6,309 bases of DNA from JAFAGX01 sp035623255 (GTDB taxonomy: Bacteria; Acidobacteriota; Terriglobia; Terriglobales; Acidobacteriaceae): contig DASPTU010000124.1 of the NCBI GenBank assembly GCA_035623255.1, positions 1 to 6,309 on the forward strand. The letters run 5' to 3'. Under the pieces are notes generated by a model. The model did no database searches. It was given only the letters and a program-made list of their open reading frames with translations, and was not told the origin of the DNA. The position numbers and the translations under genes are program-made. Of the stretch, positions 1 through 4,792 are shown piece by piece; within the stretch, counting starts at the first letter, position 1, and each line of letters starts with the position of its first letter.

Positions 1-2
1 GA

Positions 3-269
3 CGCGACCCCCATCAGCAGGACGCCTACGCCGCAGCGGAATGGCTTCGCCGGAGCGACCTGGATGGCAGTCTCGAACGGCTCTTAAACCCCAGCCTGAC
101 GGACCACGAACGACATGTGGCCGAAATCGAGGGCTGGATTCGTACCTCCCCATTTGGCGGCAAATCTCAGCTGAGATTTGCCGTCGCCCTGACGGGTAGA
201 GTCCACTGGCAGCACTGCCCATGGCAAGTCGTCGGGCCTTTAGCGGATTGCCTTCGCGCCTTCCGTTAG
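3..269 (+). CDS. C-terminal fragment of an unrecognised protein (5' end outside window)
   Basis: An open frame enters from the left edge and ends at TAG 267-269, giving 88 residues. I do not recognise the family. The first 50 residues look like genuine protein: a charged, helix-rich stretch with AEWLRR, LERLLNPSLTDHER and VAEIEGWI. After the Phe-Gly-Gly at about residue 53 the frame runs through a perfect 26-bp palindrome (158-183). The tail beyond it is rich in Trp, His and Cys and looks less protein-like, so the true gene may have been cut at the palindrome and the tail read by chance. It points towards the scar region and is not in an operon with anything visible. It could be the end of a mobile-element gene, since it sits inside the proposed island, but nothing in the residues proves that. 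Confidence 0.5.
   Translation, partial: RDPHQQDAYAAAEWLRRSDLDGSLERLLNPSLTDHERHVAEIEGWIRTSPFGGKSQLRFAVALTGRVHWQHCPWQVVGPLADCLRAFR
158..183. repeat. Perfect 26-bp palindrome with no spacer
   Basis: The left arm CGGCAAATCTCAG is followed immediately by its exact reverse complement; the centre lies between 170 and 171. Symmetry breaks at the next pair outward. As RNA or single-stranded DNA it would form an 11-bp stem with a 4-nt AGCU loop. No T-run follows on either side, so it is not a typical intrinsic terminator. It lies within the open frame ending at 269, where such a long palindrome is unexpected. It could be a protein-binding site, a rearrangement junction or a mobile-element end. Confidence 0.85.
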
Positions 270-364
270 GAGTCTCACTCGAAGCCTGAGTACCCGTAAG
301 CAAGTCGAGTTGGAGAACGGCGGCAATCGCGCCAAATCGCCACATCGCATCAGTTGACGAGCTT

Positions 365-399
365 TGAAGCAGCCTGGTACTCGTCGGGCTCATGACGCG
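365..399 (+). pseudogene. Decayed fragment of an initiator tRNA (tRNA-fMet-like)
   Basis: The stretch reads GAAGCAGCCTGGTA then CTCGTCGGGCTCATGACGCG. The D-arm and anticodon-arm region of bacterial tRNA-fMet, as I remember it from E. coli, reads GAGCAGCCTGGTA, G, CTCGTCGGGCTCATAACCCG. Only a one-base deletion in the D-loop region and about three substitutions separate them, and the CAT anticodon is kept at 391-393. The anticodon stem no longer pairs fully. The acceptor stem is degenerate, and no T-arm follows at the right distance. It therefore cannot be a functional tRNA. It may be a remnant left by an element that used a tRNA gene as target, or debris from a rearrangement. Confidence 0.5.
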
Positions 400-506
400 T
401 CAAACACCAATTGGCCCTGCTGGATTCAAAAGACTTAGCCTTCCTTCTGCAGCTCAAAATCGAAAAAAACTCGGGTATTTGGGGCACTTAACGGGCACCT
501 GCTAGA

Positions 507-638
507 GTGCTAGGTCGCTTCGCACAATCTGGAGCGTTCGAAGCTTGGGAAGCTTTGAACAAAACTCTTAAAGCGATTGAATTGGCGGCACTTAGCTTCT
601 TGAGAGATGGCCTTAATTGGAAACCAGATGGAAACTGA
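507..638 (+). CDS. Possible tiny ORF, amphipathic (weak)
   Basis: A GTG-started frame of 43 codons ends at TGA 636-638. The middle reads FEAWEALNKTLKAIELAAL followed by SFLRDGLNW, which looks helical and more protein-like than other readings of this scar. No Shine-Dalgarno sequence precedes the GTG, and the frame is stopped shortly upstream. It runs antisense to the non-homologous tail of the toxin gene. It may be a leftover internal piece of a longer gene. No family is recognised, and chance is a real possibility. Confidence 0.2.
   Translation: MLGRFAQSGAFEAWEALNKTLKAIELAALSFLRDGLNWKPDGN
536..560. repeat. Strong inverted repeat / hairpin, 11-bp arms with 3-nt loop
   Basis: The arms GTTCGAAGCTT and AAGCTTTGAAC flank a GGG loop. 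All 11 positions pair if one G-U is allowed on the plus-strand transcript. No T-run follows in either direction, so it is not a standard intrinsic terminator. It could still protect or end the minus-strand abiE transcript, or be a remnant repeat of a mobile element. Confidence 0.7.
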
Positions 639-1287
639 AATCGATGGCTGCCCCATCGTTTAGGTAAGGCCACGGAGGTTCCCCATTTTCCGGTGTCGAG
701 GATGGATAGAATCTCGGCAAGCCACAACCGATCAGATCTCTTTCCGCGACGACTGCTTCTCGTGGGTACGCTCGTAGGCGCGGGCTCGGGAAATTCAGTA
801 GCGCCGGGTACTGAATTTCTTTCGGTGGCGGCACGATCACGTCGCCGAACCCGATATCAACCTGCATGTGGATTCTAGCTCTTTCTAAGCGAGCCACAAG
901 ATTGACACGGAGGCCCTCGTATTCTTGCTCCTCTTTAATTCTCGCGACGCGGAGGGATTTGGAATCGAAAACCAATCCGTCATCCTCGACGGCTTGGCTC
1001 ATGATTTCAGTAAATGACCGTTTGATTCGAGCGATACTATTTTCGCCCTGCCCTTCGAGATCAAGATCGCGAGTTGGGCGATACGGGCGATGCGTCCAAA
1101 GTTCGAAGAGTAGCGCGCCTTTCAGGATGAATTGGTCCCGATATTGTGACTGAGCTAGGCGATACAGAAAGCGCTCCAGGCCGTACCGCGTTAGGACCAA
1201 GCCGAAGTCCTCGCGCCTTTCTTGGGCGAGAGTAAAGAGGCGTTGACGAACCGAGGCGGCAAGATTTCTGGGTTTCTCCCGGCTCAC
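613..1287 (-). pseudogene. abiEii: AbiEii-type nucleotidyltransferase toxin, C-terminally truncated
   Basis: This is the toxin half of a type IV AbiE toxin-antitoxin system: a DNA polymerase beta-like nucleotidyltransferase (formerly DUF1814) acting in the cytoplasm. The GTG start at 1287 is preferred because the family normally begins SREKPRN, GGAG lies 8 nt upstream, and the GTG overlaps the antitoxin stop as GTGA. The conserved FILKGALLF (53-61), RPTRDLDL (70-77) and QVDIGFGD (142-149) are present. Homology runs through RLRAYPREAVVAE to residue 182 (position 742). The next family block, about KFEAMV then RMKDFYDL as I recall it, should follow but appears in no minus-strand frame. A 42-residue unrelated tail ends the frame at residue 224, against roughly 280-340 in intact members. 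The lost part carries the fourth conserved catalytic motif, so the toxin is probably inactive. Confidence 0.85.
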
Positions 1288-1886
1288 GTAATCGACTCCA
1301 AATAGGGGCGCATTACATTTGCAACACGGCATGCCTTGGCAGCTTGCCAGAGTTCATCCGAAGTCGCTCGGCGCTTGCGTCTGCATTCGCGAAGGGCTTC
1401 AAGGGCAACGTCGAGCCCGATCTTGTTTCGATATCTGAAGCAATCCGCCACTGTTTTTGCCGGGGAGAAGATGCGGACAATGACGCCTTCGATGCGGTGT
1501 TCTTGAACTCCGTAGGCGAGTGTTTTTTGTGAGAATCGAACTATGCGCAGCGGCGGGCTGTCGGTCTGCGGAAGTCGAGCCTTGTCACTGATTGCGAGCC
1601 ACACTTGGTAAGGCGACTGCGTTGTGAGGTCGTGAAACCGGAGCGCCGATAGGAGGCAAACGATCCCGTGAGGCACACGCTTGGAGGCTTGTGCAAGACT
1701 GTGATGCTGCGTTGGGCGCGAACCGCGAGCGACGTAGAGGCCACGCGCCACTCGCATGACGAGGCCTTTGTCAGCAGCCATGCGAAGATACAGTCTAGGA
1801 ATACCGTGCGATTGAAGGTCTCGTGGCCGGAGTATTCCCGCTTCCTTGACGAGCCTAAACACATCGCCGATACGGTCATTAGCCAT
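1284..1886 (-). CDS. abiEi: AbiEi-type antitoxin, winged-helix transcriptional regulator
   Basis: This 200-residue protein is the antitoxin partner of the AbiEii toxin. In characterised AbiE systems it neutralises without stable binding to the toxin and represses its own operon. Residues 1-52 form the N-terminal winged-helix region, ending in the family motif of the type RVARGLYV (45-52). The core contains LLSALRFHDLTTQ (78-90), VWLAI (95-99) and the highly conserved SPAKTVADCFRYRNKIG (141-157). The length is normal and no break is seen. ATG 1886 is chosen because a near-consensus promoter lies just upstream (start of transcription about 1904) and the homology starts here. The open frame continues upstream but overlaps that promoter and another gene. 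No clear Shine-Dalgarno sequence is seen. The TGA stop overlaps the toxin GTG, implying coupled translation. Confidence 0.92.
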   Translation of the reverse strand: MANDRIGDVFRLVKEAGILRPRDLQSHGIPRLYLRMAADKGLVMRVARGLYVARGSRPTQHHSLAQASKRVPHGIVCLLSALRFHDLTTQSPYQVWLAISDKARLPQTDSPPLRIVRFSQKTLAYGVQEHRIEGVIVRIFSPAKTVADCFRYRNKIGLDVALEALRECRRKRRATSDELWQAAKACRVANVMRPYLESIT

Positions 1887-1892
1887 GAGAGT

Positions 1893-1903
1893 GTTTACTA
1901 AAC
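1893..1903. promoter_or_regulatory. Candidate AbiEi operator palindrome
   Basis: GTTTACTAAAC has 5-bp arms around a single central base. It lies between the -10 box and the antitoxin start, at about the predicted transcription start. AbiEi-type antitoxins bind inverted repeats in their own promoters, so this is a candidate operator; the short arms make it only suggestive. Confidence 0.35.
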
Positions 1904-1910
1904 GTCGGTA

Positions 1911-1939
1911 ATTATATACAACTACTGACATATTGTCCA
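1911..1939 (-). promoter_or_regulatory. Sigma-70-type promoter of the abiE operon
   Basis: On the minus strand the -35 box is TGGACA (1934-1939) and the -10 box is TATAAT (1911-1916), with a 17-bp spacer. This is one mismatch from full consensus. Transcription should start near 1904, leaving a leader of about 18 nt before ATG 1886. The promoter lies inside the last codons of the short upstream gene, and that gene's TAA stop is part of the TATAAT box. Confidence 0.75.
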
Positions 1940-2076
1940 CGTCCTGGAACCGGGACGGACAGTTTTTGGCACGTCTTGCCAAGCGCGACGGCAGATACGC
2001 CGTACTCCTCGGCGACTTTCGATAAAGGTTCTTCCCAGACTTTGCGATATAGCTCTTCCCGATCGTATTGCAGCAC
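1912..2076 (-). CDS. 54-residue truncated DNA-binding-like protein (helix-turn-helix stump)
   Basis: A GTG-started frame preceded by GGGAGGA 4-5 nt upstream encodes 54 residues ending at TAA 1912-1914. It reads YDREELYRKVW (4-14), then SKVAEEYGVSAVALGKTC (19-36), then KLSVPVPGRG (38-47). From memory this is the N-terminal block of a widespread family of longer proteins, often found on mobile elements, in which a helix-turn-helix-like segment is followed by PVPGRGYWA and a further long region. Here the match stops right after GRG and only seven unrelated residues follow. It is therefore probably a 3'-truncated gene, although the good ribosome site means the short protein may still be made. It starts 66 bp after the ankyrin-like gene on the same strand and may be co-transcribed with it. 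Confidence 0.65.
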   Translation of the reverse strand: MLQYDREELYRKVWEEPLSKVAEEYGVSAVALGKTCQKLSVPVPGRGQYVSSCI

Positions 2077-2081
2077 TGTGT

Positions 2082-2086
2082 CCTCC
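2082..2086 (-). promoter_or_regulatory. Ribosome binding site fixing the GTG start at 2076
   Basis: GGAGG on the minus strand, 5 nt before the GTG. It is the strongest Shine-Dalgarno sequence among the minus-strand genes here and is the main support for translation of the short frame. Confidence 0.7.
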
Positions 2087-2142
2087 CGGTGGCGTAAATG
2101 TGTTTCTGCTCAGTCGGTCTTGCCGGCAACTTGTTACGCGGG

Positions 2143-3351
2143 CTAGTTTGTTGGTGACGCCTGGCGTTTTTGCCTAGCGTCCAGATGGATTCCAAGTCGC
2201 AACAGCGCGTCGGTCTTGAGTTTCAGATGATCCTTCATTCGTGGTGTCCCCAATAGCCTGTGTACCCTCTCGGCGGGACAGGTGTTGTGCCTCCGAAACA
2301 TTTGGAGCAGCTCAATAGTCACATCAGGCTCGCATTCAAGAAGCGTCCGTCGAAGGGAGTTCACGTCGTAAGCGTCGTTGGGATTCCAGGTTGCACCATG
2401 CGCAAGTAGCTCTTGCGCGCAGTCAAGAGCTCGCCGAACATCGTATTTCGATTTCAAACGCTTACTGTTATACAGGTCGAGTCGTGCAAAGCTCAGATGC
2501 CTCAAAACGGTGTCAAGCGCCGAAGAGCCGCCATTTGGCTTATCGTTTGGATTTGCTCCGATCTGCAGCAAATATTCCAGTGTCTCTTTCCGCTCCCAAA
2601 TCGCAGCACAATCGAGAAGTTTGGAAAGATTATCGCGGTTCGCGTCCGGTTTTAGTTTCTTGAGCACGTCAAGATTTTCTGATCGGCACACCTCCTCCAA
2701 CCCTGACGTGTAACAGCCTGGATCTTCTGTGTAGTCCTTCCCCAGGCACGGGCCCTGGGAGCGCGGATCGCCTCCGGCCCACATGAGCAGACTTACCCAT
2801 TTCATGTCTCCCTCACCGCAGAAATGCCGTAACGCGCAGTCCAGCTGTTCCTGCAATTGCAGTGAGAGTTCCGGGTGTGCCCTTTTGTAGTCGAGAAAAG
2901 GGCCTAGCGCCGTGCGGATTTTTGCACCAAATGCCTCCGCGAAGGGTCTGCCCTCTAGGGGATCGGCACCGTGGTCTATAAAAAAGCTAATCAGTTTCGG
3001 TTCCCAAGTGAGCAGAACGTCTGCAAGCCGGACAGCCTTAATGTCGGCACCGTTGGCTAGCAGCAATTCGACGAGGTCTAACCTGCGTGATGACGCTGCA
3101 TCGGCCAGCGCCGCGTCTTTCGCCGATTGGTTAGTCTCATGTTTCGCAATCAGCTCAACCAGGCTGTGGAAACCGGTCTCTACAGCAATTTCTAGGAGGC
3201 TCCTCTGCCTACCGCGCTTTATCGCTTCCGAAATATCGAGGGACTTGCCGTCTGCGATCCACTTTTCGATCTCGTTCAGCCTTCCGGCGCGGCACAGCCC
3301 GACGAGTTCTTTCGCAGTGTTGGCGACCGCATTGCCATCAGTGTTCCCCAT
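2143..3351 (-). CDS. Ankyrin-repeat-like protein
   Basis: This 402-residue protein has no signal peptide or membrane segment and is probably cytoplasmic. Ankyrin-like helical pairs are visible. RSLLEIAVETGFHSLVELIA (50-69) is followed by LDLVELLLANGADI (91-104), ISFFIDHGADP (121-131), ETLEYLLQIGANPND (256-270) and CAQELLAHGATWNP (311-324). The LLxxGAD/N ends of the helices are typical, but spacing is irregular and the middle (145-245) is diverged. The last 60 residues contain LLGTPRMKDHLK (367-378), whose role I do not know. ATG 3351 is preferred over the in-frame TTG at 3387 because residues before it are low-complexity, but neither start has a Shine-Dalgarno sequence. Ankyrin proteins mediate protein-protein contacts, so the partner is unknown. 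Its place next to a TA locus at an island edge makes a role in defence or element-host conflict possible but unproven. Confidence 0.75.
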   Translation of the reverse strand: MGNTDGNAVANTAKELVGLCRAGRLNEIEKWIADGKSLDISEAIKRGRQRSLLEIAVETGFHSLVELIAKHETNQSAKDAALADAASSRRLDLVELLLANGADIKAVRLADVLLTWEPKLISFFIDHGADPLEGRPFAEAFGAKIRTALGPFLDYKRAHPELSLQLQEQLDCALRHFCGEGDMKWVSLLMWAGGDPRSQGPCLGKDYTEDPGCYTSGLEEVCRSENLDVLKKLKPDANRDNLSKLLDCAAIWERKETLEYLLQIGANPNDKPNGGSSALDTVLRHLSFARLDLYNSKRLKSKYDVRRALDCAQELLAHGATWNPNDAYDVNSLRRTLLECEPDVTIELLQMFRRHNTCPAERVHRLLGTPRMKDHLKLKTDALLRLGIHLDARQKRQASPTN

Positions 3352-3551
3352 GATCGAATTGTGATGTGAGAAGGAGGGGGGGCGCAATCATCGGCTGCCA
3401 AACCGTTTTTGCGAGAAGACTTCTTATGAGGGTTCGAATGCGACCCTGCCCACGAGGACCTCGACGCAGGCAAACAAGTATGCTCCCAGCGCAACTACGA
3501 ATTTGACTCCACTTGGCTCCATTTGAAACTGAAGGGGTGGCAACGCCGTCA

Positions 3552-3571
3552 AATCACAAGACTTGTGGATT
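3552..3571. repeat. Imperfect palindrome beside the attachment block
   Basis: CACAAG-A-CTTGTG (3555-3567) is a perfect 6-bp inverted repeat around one base. It extends to AATC and GATT outside if one C bulge is allowed. It lies about 10 bp from the tRNA-Gly 3'-end block, on the island side, where accessory binding sites for a recombinase or its directionality factor would be expected. That role is inferred from position only. Confidence 0.5.
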
Positions 3572-3581
3572 AGGGATACAA

Positions 3582-3604
3582 TTCGATTCCCATCGCCCGC
3601 TCCA
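3582..3604 (+). other. attR: Putative attachment site: displaced 3' end of tRNA-Gly
   Basis: The block begins TTCGATTCC, continues through CATCGCCCGC and ends TCCA. This is the T-loop, 3' T-stem strand, 3' acceptor strand, discriminator and CCA of typical bacterial tRNA-Gly genes (first strand GCGGGCG). No GCGGGC acceptor strand, D-arm or anticodon arm lies within 90 bases upstream, and the upstream T-stem strand (TACAA) does not pair with CCCAT. It is thus a tRNA 3'-end fragment. Tyrosine recombinases of integrative elements commonly use such blocks and leave one copy at each element boundary, the tRNA gene being restored at the other end. With the fragment on the plus strand, the element should lie to the left, matching the gene content. 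Confidence 0.7.
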
Positions 3605-3844
3605 GATGCACCCTCAAGTCTCAGAAGTACTTTTTCCCTAATCTCATGTTTTCACGACGCGCAAAGCGAATACGGCAGTTGCCTTTCGATTTGCTCCTTC
3701 TCTGTCAAGACCCAGACCTTTGGTCGTCTGAGTTCTGCTCCGAGCACAATAGGACAGGGCGGAGGGCAGATTAACTGTGGGCGACTTAGCGTTCCCCAAC
3801 TGCATCGAATCATCTGGTGGAGTAGAATAAAGAAAGAAGCGGTA

Positions 3845-3850
3845 AGGAGG
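3845..3850 (+). promoter_or_regulatory. Ribosome binding site fixing the ATG at 3857
   Basis: A perfect AGGAGG lies 6 nt before ATG 3857. It rules out the much longer upstream reading from 3563, which would run through the tRNA-Gly block. Confidence 0.85.
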
Positions 3851-3856
3851 GTGGAA

Positions 3857-4777
3857 ATGCCGGCCCGCGACCTTGAGCACTGGAGTAGGCAATGCGGCAA
3901 ATTGGGAATTGGTGCAGCTTTGATAGTGGGCGCTGCTTTTCTTGCGTATTCGGTGGGAGCCCAGGAGCATCGGCCGATGCCACAGCCGGCTTTCGGAACC
4001 GTCGTTGCTAGCGCCGCGCCCACCCAATCGTCGTCGGGTGCGCGAGACCGCGGCTCCCATGTCACCAATGAGCCTCCCTCGATGCCCGTCGAGCAAATCA
4101 TTCAGAAATTTACTCAGCGCGAGGAGGAGTTTCGGAAAGAACGCGATCATTTTACTTACACACAGGACGTTCTGTTCCAAACCCTCGATGAAGACGGCCA
4201 GGTCGATGGCGAATTTCGCGAGGTCCGCGACATCCTCTTCACTCCCGACGGCAAACGCTTCGACAAAGTTACCTTCGCGCCTGTTACAACCATCCGTCGC
4301 CTCATCATGACGCAGCAGGATTTCGACGACATTGAAAAAGTCTGGCCGTTTGTCATGACCACCGCCGAGCTACCCAAGTATGATGTGAAGTACGTTGGCC
4401 GCGAGCAGGTGGATGAACTGGGCACTTACGTCTTTGATTTGGAACCCAAAAAGTTGGAAAAAGGCCAGCGCTACTTTCGCGGGCGCGTGTGGGTGGACGA
4501 CAGGGATTTGCAGATCGTGAAGACTGCTGGCACCTCAACTGGATTGCTGAAAAAGAAGGAAGACCAGGCGTTTCCTCATTTTGAGAACTATCGCGAAAAC
4601 ATTGAAGGCCACTTCTGGTTCCCAACGTATACGCGCGCGGATGATACCTTGCATTTTAAGATGGGCGATGATGTCCGCATCCGCATCGCCGTTCATTACT
4701 CGAACTACAAGCGGTTCAGCACCACCATCCGGATCGGCGAGGCCACGCAAATCGATCCGCAAAAACCACAGAACTAA
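3857..4777 (+). CDS. Secreted LolA-like / outer-membrane-lipoprotein-sorting-like protein
   Basis: A 306-residue exported protein. Residues 1-35 form a signal peptide: Arg and Lys near the start, a hydrophobic core LGIGAALIVGAAFLAYSV (16-33), and a probable cut after Val-Gly-Ala (33-35). A Ser/Pro-rich linker runs to about residue 75. The mature domain starts with an amphipathic helix around QIIQKFTQREEEFRKE (80-95). Long beta-strand segments follow: HFTYTQDVLFQTL (98-110), YVFDLEP (191-197), FRGRVWVDDRDLQIVKT (207-223) and HFWFPTYTR (252-260). This pattern of a beta-sheet cradle, with 'modified and displayed' strands such as RVWVDDRDLQIVK, resembles the LolA/MucB-type lipoprotein-carrier fold. 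The resemblance is by pattern only, and no lipid-box cysteine is present. It likely acts in the periplasm. It is a monocistronic plus-strand gene facing the transporter pair across a 15-bp gap, with no terminator seen. Confidence 0.7.
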   Translation: MPARDLEHWSRQCGKLGIGAALIVGAAFLAYSVGAQEHRPMPQPAFGTVVASAAPTQSSSGARDRGSHVTNEPPSMPVEQIIQKFTQREEEFRKERDHFTYTQDVLFQTLDEDGQVDGEFREVRDILFTPDGKRFDKVTFAPVTTIRRLIMTQQDFDDIEKVWPFVMTTAELPKYDVKYVGREQVDELGTYVFDLEPKKLEKGQRYFRGRVWVDDRDLQIVKTAGTSTGLLKKKEDQAFPHFENYRENIEGHFWFPTYTRADDTLHFKMGDDVRIRIAVHYSNYKRFSTTIRIGEATQIDPQKPQN

Positions 4778-4792
4778 CCACCCGACCGGCTG

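Larger units (their letters stand above)
270..612. other. Gene-poor scar region
   Basis: These 343 bases separate the left fragment from the truncated toxin gene. No gene of convincing length or family was seen on either strand. The region holds the initiator-tRNA-like fragment (365-399), a 37-codon ATG frame on the plus strand (392-505), a 43-codon GTG frame starting at 507, and a strong hairpin (536-560). The mixture of fragments next to a truncated toxin suggests a deletion or recombination scar. Confidence 0.55.
3352..3856. other. Intergenic border region, island to chromosome
   Basis: These 505 bases lie between the divergently oriented ankyrin-like gene and the secreted LolA-like protein. 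They contain a G7 run just upstream of the ankyrin start, two CTCCA repeats 10 bp apart (about 3507-3521), an imperfect palindrome (3552-3571) and the tRNA-Gly 3'-end block (3582-3604). The plus-strand frame open from 3563 is an extension of the downstream gene across non-coding DNA. No confident promoter for either neighbour was found; TAGAAT at 3823-3828 is a -10-like box without a good -35. Confidence 0.6.

Noticed and set aside
488..727. 79-residue minus-strand frame as a frameshifted continuation of AbiEii
   Set aside because: It lies at the right place, but its residues (WLAEILSILDTGKWG and onward) do not show the expected C-terminal family motifs. It looks like a reverse reading of the plus-strand frame at 507-638.
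866..1153. Plus-strand 95-residue frame
   Set aside because: It is antisense to the well-conserved AbiEii coding sequence and has no family resemblance.
2120..2129. TTGCCGGCAA palindrome between the ankyrin-like gene and the stump gene
   Set aside because: Ten bases of symmetry with no promoter around it is within what chance gives in this length; no role can be supported.
1887..2195. Long N-terminal extension of AbiEi (103 residues)
   Set aside because: It overlaps the strong promoter and the 54-codon gene in another frame, and the family starts at residue 1 of the shorter version.
3436..3454. T-arm-like AGGGTTCGAATGCGACCCT as another tRNA remnant
   Set aside because: The second stem strand is wrong for a T-arm and no acceptor or CCA follows. 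It is a small hairpin with a resemblance in the loop only.
3529..3604. A complete tRNA gene ending at the CCA
   Set aside because: The bases at the expected 5' end (GAAGGGGTGG) do not pair with CGCCCGC, the T-stem does not pair, and no anticodon arm with a 7-base loop exists. Only the 3' end is tRNA.
3563..3856. Upstream extension of the LolA-like gene from an ATG-like start at 3563
   Set aside because: It would translate the tRNA-Gly block and low-quality sequence. The perfect AGGAGG and signal peptide fix the start at 3857.
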